Source: Varroa destructor (taxonomy: Eukaryota; Arthropoda; Arachnida; Mesostigmata; Varroidae). From it: a stretch of 64,000 nt of DNA. Made by a program: the position numbers and the translations under genes. The notes beneath the pieces are model-generated. The model had not been told where the DNA came from. It ran no database searches and worked only from the letters and a program-made list of their open reading frames with translations. This document shows, piece by piece, positions 13,034 to 26,981 of this stretch (position 1 is the stretch's first letter; every line of letters begins with the position of its first letter). The stretch lies in NCBI RefSeq assembly GCF_002443255.2, contig NW_019211458.1, positions 26,254,485 through 26,318,484 on the forward strand, written 5' to 3'.

Positions 13034-16000
13034 CTTGCATGTTGATGAATTTTACCTGCTTATTTATAGAAACAGTCATCAGTGGCCAGTTATGGCTCGA
13101 CAAAGTGTGCGTATGTGTTAGAGATAGCCAGCGGTTACCGGTAAGTACCGGGATAGGAAACCTCTTAGGGCTATTGCCTCTTCTATTCCACCTCTTTTGC
13201 TAACGCTATTGTTGCTACGTAACAGCCGACTTCTTATTGTCCCATTAAGAGCCATTAGGCCCGACAGAGATCAATCAACGAGTGGCAAACTTTATACCAA
13301 GAGGTAACAAGATGATGTTAGTTACTGAGTTTACTATCTGGGTTGGCTCACCCACCGGAGCCGATCAGTAGCTTAAAATGTCCATCCCAGCTTTTATTCT
13401 CATATATGCCAGGCATCATTAGCCTTATCATTATGCGCTAATAATTACTGATACATATACTGCGCGCATGTTCGTCATAACAAATCATTTTAGGTCGCAA
13501 CGTTTGCAAAAAGGTTCGTGTCGCGGTATTGATAGGTAAGGTGTTCTGGGCCTGCTGCTGAGCTCTTTTCGTTGCCGCCTTAACTACTGTTGGCCACTTC
13601 GTCTATTACTATCACGGCAACTATTTTGTATATTAGTCAAGCCAATAGGAGACACTTTTCTGATCATTGCCACTGGGGATTTGTCCGCGCCTTTCAAACT
13701 TCACCTTACGTCTTTCCCCAGACCTACGAATTCCCGTACCGTACTTGCTCGACTCGACTCGACTTCCCCATTGGGCTTCTGCTTACTCTGGTTTAACCCC
13801 TCAACCCCTTTTCTTACCACAAAGCCCCTAGCTACCTCCACGCGCTTCAGGTTTCAAATTTCCCAGGCCTTCTTTAATACTGTCGGACGTCCAGCCGTGT
13901 GCCGAGCGAGGCGTTGCAACAACACTGGCAGCAAAAGCAGGGACACCTACCAGCGGCACCAGCACCTCCAGCTCGATTGAATGCGTATTAAGGCAAAATA
14001 AAAGTCTCGTTTGTGGATGCTACTACAGCTGTGGTAGCCAAAGTGGCCTTTGGTCGGTCCGTGAACTACGAGAACCTATTCTTACTCAATAGTACAGTTC
14101 TACGCCGCTGTGAACATTGGTTGAATCGCAACTCAGCCTCCCTTGCTTTTACCCTTGCATCTACTGTTGCAGACAAGGGCCCCACGGAATCCCACCGTGC
14201 AGACCCTTGCGGTGCTTCTGATTAACCGCCTCGCGCTGCTTGCGAATGACTCTACGGGGATGGGATATAATACAGTGTAGAGTTTCCTTTACCGGTTTCA
14301 CTTGCGCTCCGGCTTTGCTCAAACGCTACTAGTTTGCGATTGGGGCAGCCGTTTTAAAACTCTTTTATAATTCGAAATGACAGGAGGACGTTGGTTCAAA
14401 GGGAAACTAAAGTGAGAACAATCAAACCCACAAGCAGTTTTCGATATCACGGAGTTGCCGTCGCCAGGATCTGAGCCTTAATATGCTGTAGCGACTCTTA
14501 ACTGAGCGGTCGACCCGCGTAAGTCAATGCGCATGTTGTTCCCAACGAACCGCAGTATTCCGTGCTAGTACGCGGCCTTAAGACCTGTTTCTTTCTTCTG
14601 ATGTTATGTGAACTGCGCTTCCTATCAAGTCTTATGATTGTCTAGTAACTGTTCAAATTATCGTATTTACAAGAATCGAGGTCGCAACAATCGTTCGAGC
14701 AGAACGAAGGGCTCGAACTAAATAAAAAATTAATTGTTCTAATAAACGTCGTGACAATGACCCTATTTGGTGTGTGAATTTCGAAGGCTTCACGTAGGCA
14801 CATAGGACAAAATCTGTTATTGCCAGAGAGCTTTTGTACTTTGTCAAATTATGTGTCGCCCAATACTTCGCCAGGGTTTTGGAAGTAACAGGCGCCGGAT
14901 ATACATAGGTTATGTGTGTTTTATTTAGCGTTGCTACGTATCGTTCCGTGGTGTCGGTCAGCCTACCAATAATTACTCCTGGACGACGATTCTTCGCTTG
15001 TCTTCCTGCTCGACCAGCATCGTCACAAGCATCACATGACCTAGCTGCCTATGCTATCAGCGCTGCTGCGTTAATATCATCGACTTAGTTCCTTCGAGCT
15101 GTTAGTTGAACCGGCAAAGTCCCTGCTTCCTATTTTGTCCTTTTTTCGACGCTCTAACGCACAATGCAAATAAGCTGAGGTCGATCGTGTCAATCGTAGC
15201 CCAGTTATTACGGGTGTCGCTAATTTTCCGAGTTCAGCCGCTATTGCCCTTTGTGATTTGGCGGAACTTGACTCGACTACTGCTAACAGCTGTTCTCATT
15301 TGTCGAATCGTGTGCCGCTGACGATTGCGCCATTTGTGTGACAAGATCTATAAACCGATAGTTCATTGCTTGTGTTGCTGGACGTAAACGAACAACTACG
15401 AGCAGTATAATGCAGCAGCTGCTTTCTACTAGAGAAGCAGGGGTTTATATCCGCGGTTTCAGGAAATTAACAGAGAGAAAGAGGGAGAGAATGAAAGGGG
15501 AACGAGGAGAGAAAAGCACGTAACGCAGAGACACCGCTACTTGGAATCTGCATTAAATTGCGGTTACAAAATACCCGAAATAGAAAGTTCAGGTCAATCT
15601 ACGATACGTGCTGCAAGGTCTGCTAATTTGGCTTAGGAAAAACTGTCGCTAAGATAACCTTTGGTAACTAAGCATGTTATCCATGGGATTGGCTACAGTT
15701 TGCGACTACAAAATCAGACCGGAAGTAGGTCGGTCGTATTGTTGCGAGACGCTTTATACGCCAAAACAAAATCAACATGTAAACCTCACTTTATTAGACA
15801 TGCTTTATATATATAAAGTTCGAAACTATGTAATGCACATCTATGGTACATTGATATTACGTGCATAACTTTGATACATAGCCTAAGTTTTTCTCTGGCT
15901 ACTTTGCCATCATTAGAAAGTCAGGTGGCTACGTCAAGCTTTTCGCCTACTTGCTTCGTACAACTATAACCTACGTGATTAGTGGCCAAGAATGAGAATA

Positions 16001-17344
16001 ACAGAGGCATTATAGCACTAGGTCCCTTTCTCTCTTTGGAACGACATCACTCTTAAATATACTCAAGCATATATTAACTCTTGCGCCCCCTTCTCGTCCC
16101 CTGAAGCACCACGAGTTTCCCAGAAGCTCGATCGACTCGCTTGGGGCAAAAAAAGCACAGTCCGCATAGGGCAGCAATCGATTTATGCATGGCAGCCACG
16201 CATAGCGTGGCTTAGTTTAGCCGAAGCCAATACACCTCAGTTCCTGGCTTCACGCTCATATTACTAACATTACCTCTACCACCGTTTTCATGACCTCATT
16301 GGATGGTTCACGGACAGCTACCTAAAACAAGTTGCTTCACGTGTAAGGCCTAATAACCGTCGCACAGTTCAGCCCAGCCCATACGCCCAAATGCACGCGG
16401 CTCATATGTGCAAATTTTCATATGAATGTTGACAAATGCTTCATAAGGCTGCTCACTACTCGGAAACCGAATTACAAGTTCCGCACTCCTAGGCACTCAC
16501 GCGCTACAAGAGCAAAGAAAGCACAGGTATAAGTATCGGCGATAACAGCAGCAGGAACGGCAGCGTTCGCAATGGAAATGGCGTAGGCAAAGCGCCATTG
16601 TAGAGATGCACGTAGACAGCAGGACAACGGAAAAAAACTGTTCGGTGAAGCTCACGAAGCGATGCGGGCTTTTAGCAGCAGCGGCGGCTGTTTTGTCACT
16701 TAGCCACTGCTCTGAATAAAAGTACCGTAGCATCCATCCCTACAATGCTGCCGCTGTCGGTGCCTACCATTGTGATACCTTCGTGTCGTGGCAGAGTATC
16801 CCAGTCAGCCGCCTTAGTCGTTCCGTCGTCGTCCCAACTACGGATGTTCCGTAGTCTCCCGCTGAGGTAAAGGCCTCCCGGCACTCGCGGTCGGCAGACT
16901 CGGTAAGTTTTCCTCGCGGTTTCATCCTTATTCGCGCTTATACTTATGCCCCTCTGTAACGAAGCGATCTTACAGGCTTGCCCTATCACTATCGCTTACG
17001 CTGTTGCTTCGGCCACAGCCGCTGCATGAAATCCCGCTGCGGTCGCTTAACGGTTTGACGAGATAACTGACTACTGCTACTTTATTTAGTTGTATTAGCG
17101 TCTATGCTCCCCGCGGTTTACTTCTTTTGTCCAACAATGATAGCCAACAACGAACTCTTGACGTTTCGTGGGAGGACGGTGTCCCGATCTGGGACCTGAC
17201 TGAACCGTAAAACCTAAGGCTAAAAGACGAGACGAGGTGGGACCTGTCTCCTTCATATGTAGGGTTTGGGAGTGGCCAACGTGAAAAAAAGCAGACGATC
17301 TGCTAAGCACATCGATCTATCTTCCCCGTAAGGCTATTCAACTG

Positions 17345-17364
17345 TATATATATATATATATATA
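17345..17364. repeat. (TA)n microsatellite
   Basis: Ten TA units, followed about 50 bases on by an (AAT)n-like stretch near 17,417-17,432. Confidence 0.9.
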
Positions 17365-18378
17365 GATATTGGTTTTTCCTAGAAGATGCTTGTATATACA
17401 TATGCTTACGCTGACGAATAATAATAATAATTAAATATAGAGGCAGCGCCAGATCTAGGTCAGAGACTGGAAGGCGACATTCAGTTAGAGAGGACAACTG
17501 CCAAAGAACAAACTTAATGGAAGCCGTACGGGTCTGCCACAGAGCCATATGGCGTATCAGGACCCCGTACACGAATTCAGAAGACCCTCCAATAGAAGAC
17601 TTAGCTTCAAAAACAGCTTATATATAATATGCGTCATTTGATAAAATGGCTAACGAGCTCTCCTTAGAATTGGGGGCACTGTCGTCTGATAATATAGTCG
17701 AACGTGACGGATAAATATAATGATAATTATTAAGGCTATCAATAGCTGCGGCCCGATCGATTTCTAGCCTATTATCAAAGACATAGCCATTCACAATATA
17801 CATCTAAGGCTTATAAAAGCAAGACACAGGGTATTCGCACACTTGTACGGATAGCCCTGCCTTCTTTTATTTTATGCTCTTTGTCGCTGAGATGGATTCG
17901 CAACGGCGAATTTGGAAAAGATAGGCCTGAAAAAGTGAGCTCAACGACCAACCCAACAGTTGCCTATGGTCCCGCCACTGTTGAAGAGCTAGTTGGTAGT
18001 AACGTTGTGGTGGTTCTATAGGCTAGAAACAGGGGAGAAGCCGCTGTGAATAAGACTAAAAATAAATGCGGTTCTCTGCTATCTGACAAGCCTGGCGCCT
18101 CCTTCTGTCTTTCCCCCCATTTATTCGAACCTCCAAAAGGCGTCGAGGATTTCATATGTGGCTGACGACTCAGCGACCCCACGTTTTTTAGGCGTTTCAG
18201 CAACCGCTGTCGACATCCCCTTTATGGGCGTAGAATTCTTTTTCTTACCTCGAATGTAGCTGTGGCCAAGGGTGGTACTGGCCACAACTAGGTGAGATTC
18301 GGTAAGACCCGTGACGGTATCCTGTCCTCGTCGCTGTCATATTGCTAGTCACGATAGCAGCGAACGAAGAAAAGGGTG

Positions 18379-18398
18379 CCCCCCCCCCCCCCGCCCCC
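18379..18398 (+). repeat. Poly-C run
   Basis: Fourteen C, one G, five C. Overlapping frames show poly-proline only because of this run. Confidence 0.9.
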
Positions 18399-18626
18399 GT
18401 TTCGAAACTGCAATGTGCCCCCTCATCATACCATTACCCGAATTTTGGCCGTACACGAAGGGGCTCGTTTTCTCACTTGCAGGACTTAGCTTACAGTCGT
18501 AAATTAGTTTGCAGAACGAACTGTTGCCACTAGAGGCACGTAGTGGTTTTTTGAAGTGAGTTACACTCCAGTCGTAAAATTACATTGCAGAATGGCACTA
18601 ACCAGCTATAGTATCATAGCTAGCGG

Positions 18627-18710
18627 GGTAGCTTGGCTTAATCGGTAAAGCGCGCATGCAATCAGCATAGCTAAGGGGCAGAGAAAACCCTGCTTTGAGT
18701 ACGCTGCGCG
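18627..18710 (+). other. tRNA-like relic (RNA polymerase III boxes)
   Basis: TGGCTTAATCGG at 18,634-18,645 matches the internal A box of tRNA genes at 11 of 12 positions, and the bases around it fold into a perfect four-pair D arm (GCTT with AAGC). A weaker B-box-like GCTTTGAGTAC (8 of 11) follows at 18,692-18,702, a tRNA-like distance. The acceptor stem, anticodon stem and T stem do not pair, and position 33 is not T, so a working tRNA is excluded. A decayed tRNA gene or the tRNA-derived head of a SINE fits best. Confidence 0.35.
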
Positions 18711-21700
18711 TCCCTATGGTCTGCAGGGAACCAGGATCTGACCAACGGGCCGCATAGTTTTCAGGACATTCGTACAGTAGAATGTCGTCTTCCCCAATGC
18801 TTGCGGGGGTCGTCAACACTACCACCATTGGTAGCATTTTGCAAAGGCGGCGTCGTCCTTGTCGTCACAACTAGGCCAACAAGCCCAACAGACGTCGTTG
18901 TTCGACGAAACCACTGCTAGTTTAGTAGGGCTGCGAACGAACTCCTGCGGTGCATTTGCATAAGCACGGAAGCTGGAGAACAAGGGAGATTGAAGCAAGA
19001 GCGGCGACAGCCGCAAACGTGCGAGATTGGTCGTAATAGGCAATTCACAGTATTGCTGTTACTGAACGAAAAGAAGAAGGTGGCTCGTTCAGCGTAGGGT
19101 CTAGTTGGTTCAATGGGGGTGTTTGTTGCCTCCATGCTATACCCGAATCTACCCCATTTTTTCTTCACTCTGTTGCAAACAGCCAAGCTCGGCGGGTGCA
19201 AATAGAATGCTGGTTGGTATAAACGAATGGTAGTGTGGCGAGGGACAGCCTTTGCCGGGTCTGAGTAGTCGCAGTAGTAGTTGCTGATAGAAATCGGGTC
19301 GGTGGCAGGTTAGAGAAGAGACGACGTTAGGTGAGAGTTAGAGCTTCAGGGGCAAACACAGGGGCAAGCAAATCTCTTCTTGAGCAACTAATAGCTCAAG
19401 GTACAGGGAAGAAGAAATTCAGCAGCCCTTCTTTGTGGCAGTGTGGTAGCTATATGAAGGCTGAGCGAAAGAAGCAGACTTAAAGATAGAGAAACAAAGA
19501 AGGAGCGCCTATGGAGCAACACTAGCTTGCAAGCTGCAAAAAGAGAGTAAGCGTGCTGCTTGTCTAGGCGGGCGAAACCTGGCGGCAGTAGCAGTAGTAG
19601 CGCGCCGTGTGGGCTGGTATGGGAGAGATTGCAGAAAATTGAATTGTAAAGTAGGAGCCGGCCGCAGCGCCTTCGGAGTAAGCAGAATAAAGGGGAAAGA
19701 AAAGAGCGATTTCGTTTGAAACTATCGTCATCGTCGGCGGCTGACGCCACCGTCTTTGCCCAGCAATAGCAACATCAGCGGTGGGCAGCGACGAGATGGG
19801 TCGGAGCTTACGCATGCTCATATACACAAAAACATAGACCACACAACTTTTTGGATTCCTGTCGGTTAGCAGCAATAGCAGGAGTAGACAAGAGCAACAA
19901 CGACACCAGAACCTTCACTTCGTTGACCTGTTTTTCCACGTGGATTGTACGAGAAGAAGGCGAACCAACAGGAGTCTGCGAGTTTAGTTTTCTGGTTGCT
20001 CCGCTACGTTGGAAATGTTACACTGGGAATAGAAGAAGGGGGACATGACCAATGCAACACCAGAGACTAACGGGGACTGAAGGAACGCCACGCAAATCTT
20101 TAACCTGGTAAGCTCTTTCAGGACTAGCTCGAGGCTCGCGAAGCCCTACGATTTGGAAAGTCCTCCAAAATCCATATGACGTTTCTTGCATCGCGCACTT
20201 TCGACCTCAATGACCTCCCTCTATCTGCATTGCCAAAATTGGTTTTTGGGGATCGGCCACCATCACTGCTGCTCGCGCCTTGCAGTCACCACCACCGGCC
20301 TGACTCCCATCACAGCCAACAATCCAACAGCAAACGTAATGCAACAGGTCTCCTACTTGACGCTGGCGCAGTAGCGGTGGCAGTCGGTTTGGTCTTTATG
20401 CTGAGGTTAGGTGCCCACCAGCCTTCCTGAACTCCTCTCGTTTCCTTAGGCGAAGGTGGGCGTGGTGTGGCAGTGGTCTTGAAGTTTTGGCCTTTTGGGG
20501 TTTTGGTATGCGGAAGTGTACTAAGGGTGCTCCGTATGTGAGACAAGTTGGCTGAGTCGCGTTGGTTCTGTGGACGAAGGGACTACATGATGGAAAAGGG
20601 GAATCAGAATCCCTTGAACGCATCCGAAAAAAGGACGGGAGGAACGAAAGGGGGTGTAATAGAATTACAGAAACTATGTCGATAAATCAAATGGACGCTT
20701 TACTAACCTACGGCACGTCACACCCATCCGGCAAAAACGCGTCGGTTTACTAGTGACAGACCGCGTAGGCAAGGGATAGTCGGCGGATTGACCAAACCCA
20801 TTACCATGAACGTTGTTGGCAGCAGCCTCCGAGTAACGACAACTGAGTGAGCTTTTCTTCGCGTGGCAGACATAAGCCAGTCTGTTTCGATTCGGATGGC
20901 CCCGGTCAGTCTCTCGTACAATCTTTTTGTCCCCTTTTCCGCCATCTAGTCCCTGTGTGTAGTTGCACACAATGTGTACTGTATCCTGTTCCGTTGAAAC
21001 ACTTTTTCCCTAACAGAGTAGAATCAGATGGATCCCGGTTTGTTCGACTTCATTTTGCCCCATTTAGCGCATTTACCTGCATCGTGTCTATTGCATCGGT
21101 GAGCTTCCATTGGCTGCGGAGCTGCCCCAAGTATCGGTTGTTGAAGCGACCACGAGACCAGAACGCGGTTCAAAGTGTTGTTGCGTAAAGACGAAGGACA
21201 GAATATCTAGAGTTCTAGTAGAAATCAGCAGAAGTTACATATTGTCTTTGTCCTGAGATCCATCCAAATAGCGGTGATGACTAAACCAACGTATTTTTAT
21301 TTTGGACCCGTAAGATTCACTGAATGATACCGGTCGCAACGACTGTACGTTTATAGGAACCCCTCTAAAATTGTAGAAATACTTACCCTTAAAGAGATGT
21401 CAAAGAACATTAAATCTCTATGCTGATTCTGTGCTGTGCTTTGCGGAATCGAACACACCTGAAACTTTGCTCACCTCAGTTCGAACGCAAAGGTTGAGAC
21501 AAGGCATCAGGCCGGCTTATTCCGCATATAAACCACATAAATGAAATGCGTCACATTCGTAATTACAGGACCGAAGGCCTGCGTTGATAGCGGTAACCAT
21601 TGTACGACTTCGGTCGGATGTGTTATTGGGTTCAGAAAGCTTTAACCTCATGTTGAAGTTTCCACTTTGAAGGTTACACTTAAAAGGAAAGTGTTAAAAA

Positions 21701-24700
21701 TTGTTCCTGGAATGATAAAAGGAACATAGGTGATAAACGGAAATAGCGTTAGATGTTAATGAGTGATACTTAGACATCTGAGAATTTAACTTACCTCTTG
21801 TTAACGGCTTTATAATTTACTAGGTCCGGTTACAAACCAGTTTCACTCTTTAGTCTTCATATACGTTGACTGTCGTTTCGGCAGGCGTTGCTAGTGATTG
21901 CATAGTACGTAGTATCCACGAAGTGGCGCAGATTGGGCCGTCTAAAATGTATTTCTTGTCTGCCTATCTGATTGCTTCTCCTTCAGTAAGAGTACGAAGA
22001 ACGTTTGGTTTGATGAGGGTTGCTATCTTGATATTCAAGCACAGCCCAAACAAAAGTCATAATACACAAGTGTGCGATTTGAGAAAGTGCGTTCTTGTCG
22101 CTGTACCGTCCCTCGATTCGTCTGCAGTTGCAGGTTATCCATTGGGGCAAAAAATGAAATACGATCAGTGCTATATCTAAGAGCCCTTAAGGCGACGAAC
22201 GACAGGACGCTCCGCGGAACATTGTTGTTAACAATAAGAAAGACAACAATAACAACAATTATGAGTGCGACAACTGTGCGAAATTAGAACTTGGCGATGG
22301 ACAGAGCTGGTGAAGGGCAGTGAGCAACAAGTTGTCTTGATATCAGAATCGTCGACCAGCTTCATAGCGGTGACAGCTTGATGGCACTGACCGTGCTGGC
22401 GGTGATGACGTATAGATGGCAGCGCTCAGAAAAGTCGAAAGAAGGTGAGCGAGTGAAACTGAAAGAAAGGAGTCATCAATACGAACGGAAAGAACCATTA
22501 GAGGTTTGATGTAGGCTGTCTGCCGGAAAAATTGGCCGTCGTATAAACATGTAAACAAACACACATGAATGAAGCATAGTAAGAAAATACGTCACAAGAG
22601 AAAGTGCGATCAGAAACAAGCTTGAACGGCGGCTTTTGCGTAAAGCTTAGGCAAACCATTAAACAGAAAGTAACAGCCTCAGCAGGCTAATATGTGTGCT
22701 AGTCAAGTTAGAAGCAAATGAAAGAGTACATGATCCTATGCATACTTTTGGAAAAGGCAGACCTCGGTTTTAATTCAGTATGAAACAAGCTTACTAGAGA
22801 AGCCACGCGTCAATATCCATAAATATTGCGGGCTAACAAGCACTCACATAATAGAAACTAATGGAGTTCAACAAACGGCTTTTACTGACTTATTGATATT
22901 CCAGATAGCTCATATACAAATAACGAGGGCATAAGACAGAATTAAAAGAGAAAATATAGAAAATAACAAGTTCTTCCTCGTGCAACATCTAATACTCAAC
23001 CCTACATATAATAATACCCTTTCTAAGCTGGCATTTCGGCTCATATTTATAGGGAACATGAAAGTGTTGAAAAAGCAGTAGTCAGGGTCGATACTCTCTT
23101 AGCAGCGGCAACAGCAATGCTCGACCAGAAAACACGAAACAAGAAAATGATGGAGGAATAGGAAAGAAATCCGGCAAGCAACTTGTTGAAACCCAGGCCG
23201 CCAGAGCCGACGAAACGAAGTAGGTCTCGACGAACGAGATAGCTCAGCAAGCTAAAATGCGCTGCTATAATGGCTGTTGCCGTGGCCAAATATGGATACA
23301 AAGAAAAGGCCGGCTATAGGCAAATAGGTGTGTACGGCTTAGAGAATGGCGGGAAACGAGTCTAGGAGTCCGAAGAGGACTCGGCCTGCGCGGTCCTGTC
23401 TGAACAGCAGTGAAGCGACTTGGGATTACAGCGAGAAGCAAGGGAAGAAAAAGCAATAGAGAAAGGCCTAGCGGTGGGTAAGGATAGAGCCACGATCTTA
23501 GGTCGTTTTTCGTCGAAGCAGGAAGAAGCGGCTTTAGGGGTGGAACGTCTCAGCGCGACTCGAGATCATCTCTCGCAGGTCAACTGGAACGGTGAGCAAT
23601 TCGCTCACATCCTTACAACATTCTTCGCTTCCTGCTTCGTACTATGTAGCTTCCTTTTCAACAGTAACCGAAGGGGCAGTCAGGTTCAGGCTAAGGATAG
23701 CTTGCAAGTCCATTGTAACCCAAAGTTCCGTCACTCTAGTCGCCTTACCACTCGTGACCAGCTTCGTCTTGGGTCTTGCGGGCGAGTAAGCCCTTCTTCT
23801 CTACTGTTATTGCTGTATTCGCCTCGGTCGCTTAGTATCAGTAGGCTAGACAGACAGCCAGCAACGCAACAATGTGGCTAGACTGTCGGGACCCAGTGAA
23901 GTCGTGTGCTATCGAAGTGAAGGGAAGCAGGATCTCCAGTTCTGAATACCACTACCATTGCAGCCGATACGGCCGGTGTTTCTATACGCAACTTTCTGAG
24001 TGGAGTATCAATTTACATGGTGATTCTTCTTTTCCGTTCGAGCGTTTGCCTTCCCTGCGAATGCGGAAAAAACATGTTGTACAGCCTACAAATACGCTGC
24101 TGGTATAAGCGATAGCCGAACACTCAACTGTATATGTGATTGTACCGCTGTGTCTATGTAAAAATAGTAATTAGTGGTGCAACCGAGTCGTCTGGCTACT
24201 TTTGAGAAAAGACATTTGAAATTAACTCGATGTCATCAGTTACAGAAGAGAGTGAACTGAAATTGACACCGAAACAATCTCTGTATGACAAATGGGCAGA
24301 AAGCACGAGAGTTGACATTTGGATAGCAATAAGCACCAAAGATTTATTTACTACAGTTAGCAAATGCAACATGAATATACGTTGGGAGTGTGTGAGAATA
24401 GAATTTGATGTGTTTGAATCTTTCTTTTGTAGGCCCTGATTATATGCATATGCGTATGAACGCGCTGAACTGTAGGAAGCCAACGACCTACTTTACTTCG
24501 ACCAGTTACTCAAAGAGTTAGTTTAAGGGCCATGGCTATATCCAAGTTCTCGGCGGTAAGGTGATCTCGATAGGTAGGCGAGTGTGCGTATCGAACGGCC
24601 AAAAACGAAAAAAAGCGCCAGTCGTAACCCAGTGAGCGGCCAACTGGTGAATGTTTGCCGTTCTAGCAGGATTAACAGTAGTAACCGTCGTGGTACCATT

Positions 24701-26960
24701 GCCATTATGGATACGTAGGTGATCCAAATTTGAAACTAAGCGTAGGCACCTCGTGGGAAAAGCCAGCCGTTTAAGACATTGCTTAGCTAAAGCAGTGTAA
24801 GACATGAAATTCAAAACGTATATTTATTTAGCGATATTATTGAAGCAACACTCAAACGGTTTCGATGGAGTAAGCAGAATAGGGTGACAAACGATTTCCT
24901 TACTTCCAAGAGGCAACAGACCTCTGCGCAAAGCCTGGAACTAGTGCATGAAATTTTTCATAGTCATTTCCTACCGAACAAAAAAAAACACCGCTAACCC
25001 TATCAATGGTACTAACTATTTTCAACAGTAGAGGTAGGCAATCGTAGCCCGTCAGATCGAGTCATGAAAAACCGTATTTCGCCGCAGGCAGATGTAAACT
25101 CCATGGATTTTGCAGCTTGACTGACTCTAGGGCTGGCTACAGCTGTTGCCAAAAGGTCCGCCTTCTTATTCAACAGGCCGCAAGGTAGCGCCGCTTGCTT
25201 GTTCGGTACATACACACACGCGTAGACACATGCTTTTAGTCTCGCGTTAGTAATTTCCAAAGAGCTTAAGTTATTCTACCTTCGTCAAAACTTTCGTTCT
25301 CTGAATCTTCGTGAATTAGGAACGATAGGAATATACTCCGTTACTGGAGACTGAGCAAAGAAAAAATGGTGCGGCTCTTTACAGCAGTAGTAGCGTCGCT
25401 GATGGATACGTCAACAGCAGCAGCTATGATAAGTAAAAGCTAAATGTGAAAATATTAAATGTAATAAAATTTTATGAGATAGCACGGTTCGTCTGGTCCC
25501 GACTGGGCTGTGGATGACGACTCGCTTACTAGTCCATTCCTCTCAAACGGCTTTGATCTTCGGCCAACTTTTGGTGGCTGCTGCCAGCGGGTACTGACGC
25601 CTATGAGCCGAGAAGCCGCTGTGCCAACGTGGTACATCAGTGTGCATATTAATTAATAGTGGAACCCGACGCCACTCGGAGCGATAACCTTGTGCCGTAA
25701 CCATATTCCATAGACTGCAATAGGCATCTATTTACGGTCCTGTCTAGCTTCTATGGCGTGTATTATACCAGCCTATACCCCTTCGGAGGCCGACACAAAT
25801 TAGTTGCCACCTTCTCGTCCTCACTTTGTAGGAAAAAATTACCACAACTTGGAGTTCGGTGCAGTACTGTGCAGTTGCTGATGTACTGCACAGACCTTAA
25901 ACCGCCTTGACGAACGCATCTTCCGGATGCTTCCTAAGCAGTGACTAGCCTTACGGGTTGAAAGGGAAAAGCAGTGAAGGCCACCACGCTTCCAACGTTT
26001 CAGATTAGCTTTCAGTTGGGTATCTCGTCCAGGCGGACATGATAACAAGCTTTTAACATGGTTAGTAACGAAAGCTACAGGTTTTACTATGACTTATGCC
26101 GCTCAGGCACATTGATGACTACAACCACCAAGTGAGATCACTTGTTCTTTTAAAATTTCAGAACAATAAGATTTAAGAAGAAAATATCTTGAAATAGATT
26201 AGTATTGATGTACCGATATACACCATAGGTGCATAGGAAAATGATTCTCTATCAGTGTGTGCGGTTCGCTTATGCCCGATTCTTTCTTCTTTAACATGTT
26301 CTGCTTTGGTGACCAGTTCCTGGCTTTCTTACCCACCGCGAACGTACGTAGTAGGTCTTGCTGCGTTGTCCCACTACCTGCCTCCATAATAACAGAAGTA
26401 AAGCCGTTATCGAAACTAGTAGTCAGAGGACTCATACAGATTAGATTACGTTCCGCGGATTACCAAGTCGACAAGTTGTCTGATGACAAAACGTGTTGTA
26501 TAGTTACAATCCTGAATCGTATCAGCAATGTCTGTTTACGATTTCATCTCTTGCTAATCACCTCCAGTAATACCCACTCTGTCACAAAGGGCCAACCGAA
26601 GGCTTAAGCCAGCAAGCGATGTCACTCGGGATGCCAGTCCCACAACGGTAACTTGTGACAAGAACGATGTTTGATTGAAACCTGAATGCCGCTTCCAGAC
26701 TGTCTAGCCCTCGTGCCTTCATCCTGCATTTCTATAGAGGATCACCGCCCGTTTCACCACAGGCTAAGTTGAGTCCAGACAACGAATCGGAGCAAGAGTG
26801 GGATCTTTGGGCAGTCGGCGGTGACTGATCACATCACAGCACTGTGACGGCTGAAGTGACGACACTGGAGTGTGAGCCGGCAGCAAAAGCAGGCCATCCT
26901 GTCGGAGACCACATACAGACATCCGTCAGGATTCAGGCGGTTACACACCACGCCGCTAAC
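18710..26960. other. GC-richer low-information DNA
   Basis: Many CAG, GTA and CAAC-type short motifs make long but compositionally biased frames on both strands (for example 19,388-19,875 minus and 23,420-23,881 plus), which I judge non-coding. A 21.2-23.0 kb section is AT-richer. Nothing identifiable was found. Confidence 0.5.
22221..22259. repeat. Ten-base inverted repeat
   Basis: ATTGTTGTTA (22,221-22,230) and TAACAACAAT (22,250-22,259) are perfect reverse complements separated by 19 bases of AAC/AAG-rich sequence. It probably arises from opposed trinucleotide-like runs. Confidence 0.6.
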
Positions 26961-26965
26961 ATTCT

Positions 26966-26981
26966 CCCCCCCCCCCCCCCC
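26966..26981 (+). repeat. Poly-C run
   Basis: Sixteen C bases immediately before the possible Penelope-like relic. It may mark one edge of that insertion or may be unrelated. Confidence 0.9.

Larger units (their letters stand above)
12340..18600. other. Non-coding DNA, mixed composition
   Basis: AT-rich to about 13 kb, then GC-richer patches at 13.5-14.3, 15.0-15.5 and 16.0-17.3 kb. A near-consensus splice donor on the plus strand (CTCG/GTAAGT at about 16,899) has no matching open exon upstream. A minus frame at 16,989-16,696 is open but unrecognised. Confidence 0.5.

Noticed and set aside
19388..20623. Several long frames on both strands
   Set aside because: They are driven by GC-rich trinucleotide texture and have biased Ser/Leu/Pro/Arg composition, no motif and no consistent splice structure.
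24536..24814. Minus-strand frame recalling a beta-galactosidase alpha peptide (vector contamination)
   Set aside because: Only HQLAAHW and a short flank look alike; the nucleotide sequence does not match cloning-vector lacZ.
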